From UMGS1766 sp963660915 (GTDB taxonomy: Bacteria; Bacillota; Clostridia; Oscillospirales; Oscillospiraceae): 25,493 nucleotides of DNA. Where the stretch lies: the NCBI GenBank assembly GCA_963660915.1, contig CAVLAO010000024.1:1-25493 (forward strand), given 5' to 3'. Within the stretch, counting starts at the first letter, position 1. Each line of letters opens with the position of its first letter. A program made the position numbers and the translations under genes. The notes under the pieces were generated by a model. It ran no database searches. It was given only the letters and a program-made list of their open reading frames with translations, and was not told the origin of the DNA. Shown here one piece after another: positions 7,360-15,471 of this stretch.

Positions 7360-9954
7360 ATGAGTCAACTGAATTACACGCAAAAATCCGCAGAGGTCAT
7401 CCAGTCCGCTCAAAGCACTGCCGTTCAACATGGCAGTCCGCAGATTGAACAGTGCCATCTGTTATATGCTTTACTGGAAGATCCCCAAGGTTTGACCTCA
7501 CAATTGCTGGAACGGATGGGTATGACTCCCGCCAGTCTCCGCGCCGCCGCAAAACAGCAGGTAGACAATCAACCCAGTGTTTCCGGTTCCGGACGGGAAG
7601 CCGACAAAGTTTACGTCTCCAGAGATGTAGACCAGGCATTACAGGCTGCGCAATCTGCAGCGGCATCCATGAAGGATGAGTACATATCTGTGGAACATCT
7701 GTTCCTCGGACTGTTGGAGCGGCCGGACACGAAATTGCGCCAGCTTTTCCAAACGTATCAAATCACAAAAGAAAAAGTACTCACTGCATTGTCTGATATT
7801 CGCGGCAATCAACGGGTTACTTCCGACAATCCGGAGGACACCTACGATGCCCTGAAAAAATACGGTACAGACCTGGTCGAGCGCGCCAGAGCGCAAAAAC
7901 TGGATCCGGTCATCGGTCGTGACGATGAAATACGAAATGTGATCCGAATCCTCTCTCGTAAGACAAAAAACAACCCCGTCCTGATCGGTGAACCCGGTGT
8001 TGGCAAAACCGCAATCGCCGAAGGTCTGGCTCAGCGTATTGTCAGCGGTGACGTACCTAAGAGTCTTGCAAATAAGACCATCTTCTCCCTGGATATGGGT
8101 GCGCTGATCGCCGGTGCAAAGTATCGGGGTGAATTTGAAGAGCGGTTAAAGGCTGTTCTGGAAGCCGTCAAGAAAAGCGAAGGAAAGATCATTCTTTTCA
8201 TCGATGAGCTGCACACCATTGTCGGTGCCGGTAAAACCGAAGGCAGTATGGACGCCGGTAACCTGCTGAAGCCTATGTTGGCCCGCGGTGAGCTGCATTG
8301 TATTGGTGCAACCACTTTGAATGAATACCGCCAGTATATCGAAAAAGATGCCGCTCTGGAGCGTCGGTTCCAGCCGGTCATGGTGGCAGAACCCACCGTG
8401 GAGGACACCATTGCTATCCTTCGTGGTTTGAAGGAACGGTACGAAGTCTATCACGGCGTTAAAATCCAGGATAATGCTATCATTGCTGCGGCAACGCTGT
8501 CCAATCGCTATATCAGTGATCGTTTCCTGCCGGATAAGGCAATCGATCTGGTGGACGAAGCCTGCGCACTGATCCGCACGGAGATGGATTCCATGCCGAC
8601 AGAATTAGACGTAGTCTCTCGAAAGATCATTCAATTGGAGATCGAGGAGTCCGCTCTGAAGAAAGAAGAAGACCCTCGTTCGAAGGAACGGTTGGCCGAG
8701 CTGCAAAAGGAATTGGCCGATATGCGGGAGGATTTCAACGCCCGCAAGACCCAATGGGAAAACGAAAAGAACGCCATTGGCAAGGTGCAGGATCTGCGTA
8801 AGCAGATTGAACAGGCCAAACAGCAACTGGAGCGTGCTCAGCGAGAATACGACTACGAAAAAGCCGGTGCCATTCAATACAGCACTCTGCCGCAGCTGCA
8901 AAAACAACTGGAGGAAGAAGAAGCTCTGGCTGCTCAGGGCAAGCAGTCTAATTTGCTGCGCAATGCAGTCACAGAGGAGGAAATTGCCCGAATTGTTGAA
9001 CGCTGGACCGGTATCCCCGTTGCGCGGTTGATGGAGGGTGAGCGCGAAAAACTGCTGCATCTGGAAGATATCCTCCACAAGCGCGTAATCGGGCAGGACG
9101 AAGCTGTCAGCCGCGTGGCGGAAGCAATTCTCCGTTCCCGTGCCGGAATTCAGGACCCGGATCGTCCCATCGGTTCCTTCCTCTTCCTCGGTCCAACCGG
9201 CGTCGGCAAGACCGAGCTGGCTAAAACATTGGCTGAAACACTGTTCGATGATGAGCGCAATCTGATCCGCATCGATATGAGCGAATACATGGAGAAGTAC
9301 TCTGTCTCCCGCCTGATCGGTGCTCCTCCGGGATATGTCGGCTACGAAGAAGGCGGTCAATTGACCGAGGCAGTTCGCCGCAAGCCTTATTCTGTGGTTC
9401 TGTTCGATGAGGTGGAAAAAGCCCACCCGGATGTGTTTAATGTCCTGCTCCAGGTGTTGGATGACGGCCGCATTACCGACAGTCAGGGCCGTACGGTGGA
9501 CTTTAAGAACACAATCATTATTCTGACCTCTAACCTGGGCAGTCAATTCCTGTTGGACGGCATCGAGGCAGACGGAAGCATCAGCGAGAGTGCTCGTGCT
9601 CAGGTAGAAGAGCTGCTGAAGCGCTCCTTCCGTCCGGAGTTCCTGAACCGGTTGGACGAGATCGTGTTCTACAAGCCTCTGACAAAGGATAACATCACCC
9701 ATATTATCGACCTGTTGGTTGCTGACCTGAACCGTCGTCTGGACAGTCAGGAAATCTCGGTACGACTGACCGACGCTGCAAAGAACGAAATCATCGACCG
9801 CAGCTATGACCCCGCTTTCGGTGCTCGTCCGCTGCGCCGCTACGTTCAGCACACAGTAGAAACACTGATTGCACGCAAGTTGATCGCCGGGGATGTAACC
9901 AGCGGAACAGAGCTTACCGTCGATGTAGAAAACGGAGAGTTGGTTGTGCGCTGA
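7360..9954 (+). CDS. clpB: ATP-dependent chaperone ClpB
   Basis: ClpB is the hexameric AAA+ disaggregase that works with DnaK to rescue aggregated proteins. The protein is 864 aa, normal length. In order: Clp-N repeats (about 1-145), NBD1 with Walker A GEPGVGKT (210-217) and Walker B ILFIDE (about 279-284), the long coiled-coil middle domain (about 400-530) that separates ClpB from ClpA/ClpC, NBD2 with Walker A GPTGVGKT (611-618) and Walker B VVLFDE (about 679-684), then the small C-terminal domain. There is no ClpP-binding loop evident. The ATG at 7360 sits 7 bases after AAAGGAGGG; a TTG six bases earlier is too close to that site. It is monocistronic, under a CIRCE element, and ends at a strong terminator. 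Confidence 0.98.
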   Translation: MSQLNYTQKSAEVIQSAQSTAVQHGSPQIEQCHLLYALLEDPQGLTSQLLERMGMTPASLRAAAKQQVDNQPSVSGSGREADKVYVSRDVDQALQAAQSAAASMKDEYISVEHLFLGLLERPDTKLRQLFQTYQITKEKVLTALSDIRGNQRVTSDNPEDTYDALKKYGTDLVERARAQKLDPVIGRDDEIRNVIRILSRKTKNNPVLIGEPGVGKTAIAEGLAQRIVSGDVPKSLANKTIFSLDMGALIAGAKYRGEFEERLKAVLEAVKKSEGKIILFIDELHTIVGAGKTEGSMDAGNLLKPMLARGELHCIGATTLNEYRQYIEKDAALERRFQPVMVAEPTVEDTIAILRGLKERYEVYHGVKIQDNAIIAAATLSNRYISDRFLPDKAIDLVDEACALIRTEMDSMPTELDVVSRKIIQLEIEESALKKEEDPRSKERLAELQKELADMREDFNARKTQWENEKNAIGKVQDLRKQIEQAKQQLERAQREYDYEKAGAIQYSTLPQLQKQLEEEEALAAQGKQSNLLRNAVTEEEIARIVERWTGIPVARLMEGEREKLLHLEDILHKRVIGQDEAVSRVAEAILRSRAGIQDPDRPIGSFLFLGPTGVGKTELAKTLAETLFDDERNLIRIDMSEYMEKYSVSRLIGAPPGYVGYEEGGQLTEAVRRKPYSVVLFDEVEKAHPDVFNVLLQVLDDGRITDSQGRTVDFKNTIIILTSNLGSQFLLDGIEADGSISESARAQVEELLKRSFRPEFLNRLDEIVFYKPLTKDNITHIIDLLVADLNRRLDSQEISVRLTDAAKNEIIDRSYDPAFGARPLRRYVQHTVETLIARKLIAGDVTSGTELTVDVENGELVVR

Positions 9955-9982
9955 CAATCCGCTCCCCACAACCAAGATTTTT

Positions 9983-10023
9983 AGAGCCCGGATTTGCGGT
10001 TTTCGCAGATCCGGGCTCTTTTT
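9983..10023 (+). terminator. clpB intrinsic terminator
   Basis: AGAGCCCGGAT-T-TGCG pairs with CGCA-G-ATCCGGGCTCT around a short loop (16 positions, one mismatch), followed by TTTTT. It lies about 30 bases after the clpB stop. Confidence 0.92.
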
Positions 10024-10084
10024 CACGCCTTAAATCAACATGGATTTTCTGCGACAACCATAAGTAATTTTTTCTATTTTTCTC

Positions 10085-10114
10085 TTGCATTTCACTGTGC
10101 AAATGCACTATAAT
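10085..10114 (+). promoter_or_regulatory. Promoter with embedded inverted repeat (DMT exporter)
   Basis: TTGCAT (10085-10090), an 18-base spacer and TATAAT (10109-10114). The 7-bp inverted repeat TGCATTT/AAATGCA (10086-10092 and 10101-10107) overlaps the -35 and the spacer, where a repressor would block polymerase. No regulator gene lies next to it. Confidence 0.7.
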
Positions 10115-10163
10115 GACTCTCCATCCCCCTCTTTATCTCATTTATGGAAGGAAGTCATATCTC

Positions 10164-11066
10164 ATGTCAAGGCGCACAAAGGGTGCTCTTCTCACCATAT
10201 GCGGCAGCAGCTGCTGGGGAATTTCCGGCTGCATCGGTCAATATCTATTTACACGTCAAAATATGGACTCTCTTTGGTTGGTTCCGATTCGCCTGTTTTT
10301 AGCTGGTTTGCTGATGGGCAGTTTCTTTTTCGCCAAAAATCGAGCGCAGTTTTTTGCTCCCTTTCATTCCAGACGAAACATTATTGATCTTCTGATTTAT
10401 GGTATTGCAGGCGTCAGCCTCAGCCAATTTCTATACTTCTTTACGATTCAATACTCCACCGCCGGCGTTGCTACCATACTGCAAGACCTTTTCCCCGCCA
10501 TGGTGCTGGTCATCACCTGCATTTCCGGTCATCGGTTTCCCCGTTTGTTCGAAATATTTTCTATAATACTGGCGCTCTTCGGCGTGTTCCTGCTCACTAC
10601 CCACGGAAGTTTCACCGACCTGGTTATTTCTCCTGTCGCCTTGATTTCCGGCATTCTCTGCGCGTTCTGCGTTGTGCTCTACAATATGTGGCCGAAAAAC
10701 CTGCAAAAGCAGTTTTCCACTCCGCTCCTGCAAAGTTGGGCCTTCTTGCTGGGCGGCGGACTTGCCCTTCTGGTATTTCATCCCTGGACGATGGGCTATG
10801 TCCCCAATTTTCAGGGTATCCTTGGAATTGCCGGTGTTGTTATCATCGGAAACATACTGGCGTTTACCTGTTATATGCAGGGTGTCAAACTTGTCGGCGC
10901 CCAAACCGCCAGCTTGTATAGTTTCGCAGAACCGGTCACTGCAGCTATCATCAGCACATTTGTGCTCGGTTCTCCCTTCACTGTATGGGATGCGTTGGGC
11001 TTTGCCTGCATCTTTGTCATGTTGCTTCTGCTGAGTCTCTCTGGAAAAACTTCTTCGGATTTGTAA
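10164..11066 (+). CDS. DMT/EamA-family transporter
   Basis: A 300-aa integral membrane protein with about ten hydrophobic segments arranged as two EamA repeats, the drug/metabolite transporter fold. Such proteins usually export metabolites, amino acids or drugs; the substrate cannot be read from sequence. The N-terminus is short and positively charged (MSRRTKG), followed by a first helix with GSSCWGISG. The second half has the typical GAQTASLYSFAEPVTA stretch. The ATG at 10164 lies 9 bases after GGAAGGAAG. An in-frame ATG at 10113 is rejected because it lies in the -10 box. Transcribed alone; nrdG has its own promoter downstream. Confidence 0.9.
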   Translation: MSRRTKGALLTICGSSCWGISGCIGQYLFTRQNMDSLWLVPIRLFLAGLLMGSFFFAKNRAQFFAPFHSRRNIIDLLIYGIAGVSLSQFLYFFTIQYSTAGVATILQDLFPAMVLVITCISGHRFPRLFEIFSIILALFGVFLLTTHGSFTDLVISPVALISGILCAFCVVLYNMWPKNLQKQFSTPLLQSWAFLLGGGLALLVFHPWTMGYVPNFQGILGIAGVVIIGNILAFTCYMQGVKLVGAQTASLYSFAEPVTAAIISTFVLGSPFTVWDALGFACIFVMLLLLSLSGKTSSDL

Positions 11067-11074
11067 TATTTCTA

Positions 11075-11103
11075 TTGATATCTTGTGATGTTAGTGGTAC
11101 TAT
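11075..11103 (+). promoter_or_regulatory. nrdG promoter
   Basis: TTGATA (11075-11080), a spacer of exactly 17, then TACTAT (11098-11103) with an upstream TGG. It starts nrdG 38 bases upstream of its ATG. Confidence 0.75.
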
Positions 11104-11140
11104 GAACCCAAGATATTGTGATTTCAGGAGGTACCCCCCT

Positions 11141-11680
11141 ATGAATTACGCTACAATCAAATCCTACGACGTTGCCAACGGCCCGGGTGTACGCGTCAGC
11201 CTGTTCGTCACCGGGTGTACCCACCGCTGCAAAGGATGCTTTAACTCCGAAATCTGGAGTTTTGATGCCGGACAACCATTTACCGCAGAAACCGAAGATC
11301 AAATTATAGAATACCTGAAGCCATGGTACATCCGAGGATTTTCTCTCCTCGGCGGTGAACCTTTTGAAGTGGAAAATCAAAAGGCATTGGTTCCTCTGCT
11401 AAAGCGAATTCGGGAAACGTATCCAGAAAAGACGATCTGGTGCTATAGCGGTTATGATTTTGAGAAGGACATTCTGGCCGGTCAGTTGGGACCATGGGAA
11501 ATCACGGAACAATTGCTCTCCTGCATCGATATTCTGGTGGACGGCGAATTCCATCAAGAGGAAAAGGACCTGACGCTTCGCTTTAAAGGTTCTCGCAATC
11601 AGCGAATCATCGACGTAAAAGCCTCCGCCGCTGCAGACGCCATCGTCCTTTGGAATCCTGAGAACCCGGAAGAAAACTAA
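11141..11680 (+). CDS. nrdG: Anaerobic ribonucleotide reductase activating protein
   Basis: NrdG is a radical-SAM enzyme that installs the glycyl radical on the class III ribonucleotide reductase NrdD, allowing dNTP synthesis without oxygen. The protein is 179 aa. The 4Fe-4S cysteines C26, C30 and C33 form the radical-SAM CxxxCxxC in GCTHRCKGC. GGEP at 71-74 is the SAM-binding motif. The ATG follows a strong AGGAGG (TCAGGAGGTACC). A longer frame from 10985 overlaps the transporter gene and lacks support. nrdD is not next to it, so it is encoded elsewhere. This fits an anaerobe. Confidence 0.94.
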   Translation: MNYATIKSYDVANGPGVRVSLFVTGCTHRCKGCFNSEIWSFDAGQPFTAETEDQIIEYLKPWYIRGFSLLGGEPFEVENQKALVPLLKRIRETYPEKTIWCYSGYDFEKDILAGQLGPWEITEQLLSCIDILVDGEFHQEEKDLTLRFKGSRNQRIIDVKASAAADAIVLWNPENPEEN

Positions 11681-11710
11681 AAAAGACTGGCGCAAAACCT
11701 TGCAGTACGT

Positions 11711-11716
11711 TATAAT
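11711..11716 (+). promoter_or_regulatory. -10 box for the four-cysteine gene
   Basis: Perfect TATAAT 32 bases upstream of the ATG at 11749. The -35 at 17-base spacing (TGGCGC) is poor. Confidence 0.45.
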
Positions 11717-11748
11717 AGAACTATTCCCCCCAGAAAAGAGGACATCCT

Positions 11749-11958
11749 ATGCTGTTTCGCAAATCAATTGATCCTCGGTGTCTCTACTGTCAGCGCGCCA
11801 ATCCCATCGAAGATAACAAAATTATCTGCGTCAAAAAAGGAATTGTATCTTCTGATTTCTATTGTCGTCATTTTACCTACGATCCGTTAAAACGCATCCC
11901 CCCAACTCCGGCTGTGCTGGATATCTCCAAATTAGCGGAAGACGACTTTGCGCTTTAA
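11749..11958 (+). CDS. Four-cysteine small protein, probable zinc ribbon
   Basis: A 69-aa protein with Cys11-x2-Cys14 and Cys27-x11-Cys39, spacing that could hold one zinc ion. The middle reads VKKGIVSSDFYCRHFTYDPLKR and the end is acidic (DISKLAEDDFAL). It resembles small conserved clostridial proteins of unknown function; no role is proposed. The ATG follows AAGAGGA. It has its own -10 box and a strong terminator, so it is expressed independently. Its 3' end is overlapped on the other strand by the read-through tail of the truncated phage methyltransferase. Confidence 0.78.
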   Translation: MLFRKSIDPRCLYCQRANPIEDNKIICVKKGIVSSDFYCRHFTYDPLKRIPPTPAVLDISKLAEDDFAL

Positions 11959-11984
11959 ACAAATATAATAGATCACGAAATAGA

Positions 11985-12026
11985 AAGAACGCCTGAATTG
12001 CAACCGCTTCAGGTGTTCTTCTTTTT
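11985..12026 (+). terminator. Terminator at the host/prophage junction
   Basis: AAGAACGCCTGAA pairs with TTCAGGTGTTCTT (one G-U pair), followed by CTTTTT. It is the last host element: phage coding similarity starts in its T-tract. Confidence 0.88.
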
Positions 12027-12508
12027 ATGACAGATGTTGGAAATCTACTGCCATCCATGCAGTTTGTATGTACTCCACCGTGGAAATCACCCCAGTTTTG
12101 GGATGTATGCGGTGAGCTACACGCCTTATAGTTCCGACCTCTGCCCTTTTGAGGGTGGTATACAGGTAACTTCTTGTAGAAAATCTGAATGCTTTCGTGT
12201 GCTTTCAATGGCTTGCGGTTTGCATTCAGGAAATCCGTACCCTGTGGCTTCTGCCAGATTAGCTCATATCGCCAGATGTCCCTAGCAGAATTGACCAGAG
12301 TTGCCGTGAATGGCATATCCGAGTGCAGGGCAATCACTCCGTGGTCTTTGATAATGCGCCGATATTCAAGCCACAGCTTATCCAACGGAATAACGATGTC
12401 CCACTTGTTTCTGGTTGTTCCGTAGGGCAAGTCACATAGAATCATATCAATGCTCTTGTCTGGGATAGTGGGCAGAATAGCAAGGCAATCTGCGTTATAT
12501 AACTGCAT
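12023..12508 (-). pseudogene. Truncated phage DNA methyltransferase (N6-A/N4-C class)
   Basis: Starts at an ATG after AAGGAGGGAC. The first 162 residues are a phage-type DNA methyltransferase with catalytic DLPYG at 26-30. It is a beta-type arrangement, in which the catalytic motif precedes the AdoMet motif. Similarity stops at FPTSVIK, just where HPTQKP and the FxGxG AdoMet loop should follow. The frame stays open to 11873 by chance, reading the host terminator and the antisense of the four-cysteine gene. Without the AdoMet motif it should be inactive. It is the last gene of the fibre operon, 10 bases after the previous stop. Confidence 0.85.
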
Positions 12509-12517
12509 AGTCCCTCC

Positions 12518-12907
12518 TTAGACTTCTTCCCACCCATACACATCGGGAGCATAAACATTCGCATTCGTAGTGCAAACATAATGTTTGCCGTTATAGCTGA
12601 CTTTATCGCCCTTGTTGTATGCATCATGTGCGCCAGTAGGCTGTACCCACTCAGGATATTCGTCAAGGCTCACGGCTACCCACAATGCCGCGGTTGCATC
12701 AGGTGTCCAATCTGCTTGCGCTGTGTGCGCTTGTACGCATTTATAAAGTTTCTCATTATATTGCACTCTATCTCCAACGGCATATGATGTACACATCCAC
12801 AAAGGATAAATTGCAACAGCTTCAAGCGCGACTTCATCCGAAAGAACAGCACTTGCCGCATCCATAGCTTTGCGCACTTTTTGCGCCGCTTCTGTCCATT
12901 TACCCAT
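12518..12907 (-). CDS. Tail-associated protein with two carbohydrate-binding-like repeats
   Basis: A 129-aa protein. After a helical N-terminus (about 1-30) come two related modules: YAVGDRVQYNEKLYKCVQAH (about 42-61, then TPDATAALWV) and YNKGDKVSYNGKHYVC (then YGWEEV). This aromatic pattern is typical of small chitin/cellulose-binding modules (CBM5/12-like) often found at tail tips. It probably binds cell-surface glycan; this is an inference. The start overlaps the previous gene's stop by 8 bases, with GGGGGTGA upstream. Confidence 0.72.
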   Translation of the reverse strand: MGKWTEAAQKVRKAMDAASAVLSDEVALEAVAIYPLWMCTSYAVGDRVQYNEKLYKCVQAHTAQADWTPDATAALWVAVSLDEYPEWVQPTGAHDAYNKGDKVSYNGKHYVCTTNANVYAPDVYGWEEV

Positions 12908-13130
12908 CGACAGTCACCCCCAAGATTTCGAGAGCTTCGCGCATATCTTCTGTCTCATCCGTTTCCTCGCGGTCAACCTCTTGATAGGTGTATGCCGCGC
13001 CCTCAACATCAATTGCTTCGCTGTAAACTGCACCTGTCTCCACTTGCAGAAGGTCTTTGTTACTGTCCGAATAAGAGCGGTACAGCTTCACGCCGTCCGA
13101 GCGCGTCATATAAAGTTCTTTCTGAATCAT
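12900..13130 (-). CDS. Small phage tail-module protein, function unknown
   Basis: A 76-aa acidic protein beginning MIQKELYMTRSDGVKLYRSY with an acidic stretch (DREETDETEDM) near the C-terminus. Similar short proteins sit downstream of fibre genes in clostridial prophages. There are no membrane segments. The ATG follows a weak GGGG site. It lies between the LRR fibre gene (2-base gap) and the carbohydrate-binding-like gene (8-base overlap), so it is probably a fibre or baseplate accessory. Confidence 0.7.
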   Translation of the reverse strand: MIQKELYMTRSDGVKLYRSYSDSNKDLLQVETGAVYSEAIDVEGAAYTYQEVDREETDETEDMREALEILGVTVDG

Positions 13131-13132
13131 CG

Positions 13133-13909
13133 TTAACCCCCTGTATACTCGCTCAAAGGCTTGATCTGCGCGGCGTAGGCTGACCAGTTTGTAGCCGCTT
13201 TATAGCTGTCTACAAGGTCATCGGGAACGTAGATGTAGCCAGTGCCTGTTTTAATTGGCGTGTTGACAAAGACACCCGTGCCTCCCAACGAACACACTGT
13301 CGTTGTGTTGCGTAAAACAAAGGTAGCCAGTTCAGAACAGTTTCGGAACGCATTGTTGCTAATACTCGTGACAAGCGGAAGGTCTACAAAAGTCAGTGCA
13401 GTACAGCCCTGGAACGCATATTCGCGTATATCATTGACAAGCGGAAGGTCTACAGAAGTCAGTGCCGAACAGTAGTAGAACGCAGAATCGAGGACTTTCG
13501 TGGCAAGGGGGAAACTCACTGCGGATAGTTTTGAACAATAGTAGAGCATGCTACTGTTAATAATCGTGATTAGTGGAGCGTCTACAGAAGTCAGTGCAGA
13601 ACAGTATTGGAACGCACCGTTGTCAATACTCGTGGCAAGTGGGAAACTCACTGCGGTCAGCTTTGTGCACCAAAAGAACGCACGGTTACCTACTTTCGTC
13701 ACTCTATTATTTGTATACTCTCCACTAATCGTTCTGGTGATAATCGCATCCTCAACGCTTGTGTCTGCACCAGCTTCAATCGCATCAATCAACTCTGACA
13801 TACCGTCAAGCATTGTTGCATCAGGTACGGTCACGCCTTTGCCCTCAATAGCAGTTTTTATAGCCGCTTTTGCTGTTTCAAGCCTTGTGATTTCACTTTG
13901 TACGCTCAT
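13133..13909 (-). CDS. Leucine-rich-repeat (BspA-type) tail-fibre protein
   Basis: A 258-aa protein. Residues 1-50 (MSVQSEITRLETAKAAIKTA...) match the N-terminus of the neighbouring fibre gene and are probably a shared anchor. About residues 77-205 are six tandem 22-residue BspA-like leucine-rich repeats, such as AFQGCTALTFVDLPLVTSIS. The C-terminus has YIYVPDDLVDSYKAATNWSAYA, the typical cap after BspA repeats in Firmicute surface proteins. In a phage fibre this suggests receptor recognition. The ATG follows AAAGGGGTG. The 66-bp DNA repeats could recombine and change repeat number. Confidence 0.85.
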   Translation of the reverse strand: MSVQSEITRLETAKAAIKTAIEGKGVTVPDATMLDGMSELIDAIEAGADTSVEDAIITRTISGEYTNNRVTKVGNRAFFWCTKLTAVSFPLATSIDNGAFQYCSALTSVDAPLITIINSSMLYYCSKLSAVSFPLATKVLDSAFYYCSALTSVDLPLVNDIREYAFQGCTALTFVDLPLVTSISNNAFRNCSELATFVLRNTTTVCSLGGTGVFVNTPIKTGTGYIYVPDDLVDSYKAATNWSAYAAQIKPLSEYTGG

Positions 13910-13923
13910 CTAAGCGCACCCCT

Positions 13924-14577
13924 TTATATCGCCGCAAGTGCGGTTTCTATTGCATTTGTAAGTGTAACTGTACCACTGCCAGAATGCTTACCCGCAGGAA
14001 TGGTATAACTTGTAGTGTTAAGTCCGTCAATCGTTGCGGCAACAGAGCCGTTGTCTGCCATAGTACCTGCTACTTCTGCGCCTGTTGCATCGACAAAAAT
14101 CTTGTTTGCAAGCACATCACCCGCCGCCGCTGTTACGCCTGACACATCGCCGTAATTGGACGGAATGGCATTTACATCAACGCTCGAAAGTCCGGCATAC
14201 CCCGCATCGGGAGAAATTGTCTGTTTGCTTTTAGTCGGCGTTACGGTTTTGGTCTGCAATGTCGGACTGACATCGACAACGACTTTCGACAGCACCTTGC
14301 CGCTTGTCGGTACGATTGCGCCGTTTTCTGTGGCTGTCTTTTCCTCAGTCACAATCTGCACCACACCGCTACCATTGTGCAAGCCTTTTGGCACGGTATA
14401 ACTTTTGGTCGTGGTGTCAAGTGTTTTTGACACAGCACCGTTGTTTGCTATGCCCTCAACAGCAGTTACGCAACCTTCAAGGTCTTCCGTGCTTGTCACA
14501 AGTCCCAGCGCAATTAGCTTCGTGCGCAAAGTGTTTCTTAGATTCTGTAATCTCGTGATTTCGGTTTGAATGCTCAT
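13924..14577 (-). CDS. Phage tail-fibre/baseplate protein
   Basis: A 217-aa protein. The N-terminus (MSIQTEITRLQNLRNTLRTK) is similar to that of the LRR fibre gene. There are two copies of a short beta motif, SYTVPKGLHNGSGVVQI (about 59-75) and SYTIPAGKHSGSGTVTL (near the C-terminus). Between them lies threonine/valine/glycine-rich sequence typical of beta-structured fibre shafts. No enzymatic motif is seen. The ATG follows AAGGAGG. It lies 12 bases after the preceding gene and 14 before the LRR fibre gene. A structural or adhesive role is inferred from context. Confidence 0.75.
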   Translation of the reverse strand: MSIQTEITRLQNLRNTLRTKLIALGLVTSTEDLEGCVTAVEGIANNGAVSKTLDTTTKSYTVPKGLHNGSGVVQIVTEEKTATENGAIVPTSGKVLSKVVVDVSPTLQTKTVTPTKSKQTISPDAGYAGLSSVDVNAIPSNYGDVSGVTAAAGDVLANKIFVDATGAEVAGTMADNGSVAATIDGLNTTSYTIPAGKHSGSGTVTLTNAIETALAAI

Positions 14578-14589
14578 TTTTTTGCCTCC

Positions 14590-15150
14590 TTATAACGCCG
14601 CAAGCAGTACTTCAATATTTCCAATCTCAACATGGACGGCGGCACTTGTTATCGGTTTCGTGTTGTCCTTTTCCACGGCATCAGCCGTGTCAATCGAAAG
14701 AACACCGTCTTGCGTAATCTTTAAATTTTCACCGACTTTTATTAAGCCAAGCTTTTCGGTTGATGCAGGTGTCGCGCCATCCAATGCATTCAGCTTGTCC
14801 ATGATCTGTGCATATACATCCGGTGTTGGATCTGCCGGACTTCCATCGCCGGAAAGGATAGACTTTTTCATGTAAAGTGCCGCCGCCGTTGTGGTATGCA
14901 GTTCGCCAGCATAAACTCCGATTTCAACACGAAAATTATTGTTGATTATCGGCATTGGGCATTCTGTGCCATCAAAAACAACATCAGTATATTCGCCGTT
15001 CCATTTGAAGCGTGCAGTTTTCGTTTCATATGCACTCCATTCATCATCAAAATTGAAATGAATCACATAATCGCTATTACTGCAAATACCAACTACCGAT
15101 TTATCTTTTAACTTTGCGATTTTGTTTGAAACATCAACTTCAATAATCAC
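14590..15150 (-). CDS. BppU-like baseplate/fibre protein
   Basis: A 186-aa protein. The N-terminal ~95 residues (HFNFDDEWSAYETKTARFKW ... VEIGVYAGE) look like the beta-sandwich domain of clostridial phage baseplate or fibre proteins (BppU-like). After a proline-rich linker comes the TEKLGLIKVGENLKITQDGVLS motif common in fibre shafts. The start is GTG, nine bases after AGGGGGCG. It is the first gene of the fibre transcription unit, following the terminator at 15178-15208, so it should have its own promoter or depend on read-through. In an intact phage, tail and tape-measure genes would precede it; they are missing. Confidence 0.72.
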   Translation of the reverse strand: MIIEVDVSNKIAKLKDKSVVGICSNSDYVIHFNFDDEWSAYETKTARFKWNGEYTDVVFDGTECPMPIINNNFRVEIGVYAGELHTTTAAALYMKKSILSGDGSPADPTPDVYAQIMDKLNALDGATPASTEKLGLIKVGENLKITQDGVLSIDTADAVEKDNTKPITSAAVHVEIGNIEVLLAAL

Positions 15151-15177
15151 TGTTTAACGCCCCCTGATAGGTATAAG

Positions 15178-15208
15178 AAAACCACGATGTATAAACACCG
15201 TGGTTTTT
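15178..15208 (-). terminator. Bidirectional-looking hairpin between packaging and fibre modules
   Basis: AAAACCACG and CGTGGTTTT form a 9-bp stem with a 12-base loop. On the minus strand it is followed by TTTTCTTAT, and on the plus strand by TTTTTCG. It lies 62 bases after the stop at 15270. Confidence 0.7.
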
Positions 15209-15269
15209 CGCTGTTTTATTTCGTTATTTTGCGGTAATTACTGCAAATTGCTAAGTTAAACACGCCAAC

Positions 15270-15431
15270 TTACTGAATTGCCCAACTCCAATCCCATGCC
15301 AGACGTGTCAGCTCATTGTTAGCGGCAACAACCTCAGGAGGAGCATCATCAACCAGCTTACAATGGACCATGTACGGTTCAACAATCGCCCATAAACGTT
15401 GCTCTTCATCACTCAAAATAAACAGCCCCAT
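15270..15431 (-). CDS. Small acidic phage protein (53 aa)
   Basis: ATG at 15431, seven bases after a strong GAGGAGGGG. The frame reads MGLFILSDEEQRLWAIVEPY and ends LTRLAWDWSWAIQ. The protein is acidic and tryptophan-rich at the end, with no recognised domain. It follows the 31-aa ORF in the packaging operon and precedes the module terminator. In an intact phage this position would lead into scaffold and capsid genes. Confidence 0.6.
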   Translation of the reverse strand: MGLFILSDEEQRLWAIVEPYMVHCKLVDDAPPEVVAANNELTRLAWDWSWAIQ

Positions 15432-15471
15432 AACTAACCCCTCCTCTTCTTAGTTTTATACTCAGCTTAAC

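Noticed and set aside
8605..10026. 473-codon open frame opposite clpB
   Set aside because: It is fully antisense to the conserved clpB frame, has no ribosome site and a composition typical of reverse-strand shadows.
10113..10163. Upstream start for the DMT exporter
   Set aside because: The ATG overlaps the -10 box of a strong promoter; the ATG at 10164 has GGAAGGAAG.
11960..12060. tRNA gene as phage attachment site
   Set aside because: No cloverleaf or T-loop sequence is seen; the junction coincides with an intrinsic terminator.
13270..13690. CRISPR-like periodic repeats
   Set aside because: The 66-bp periodicity is coding and corresponds to 22-residue leucine-rich repeats; there are no short identical repeats with unique spacers.
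12518..15150. Diversity-generating retroelement target in the fibre genes
   Set aside because: No reverse transcriptase or template repeat is visible in the window; the LRR repeats are ordinary tandem repeats.
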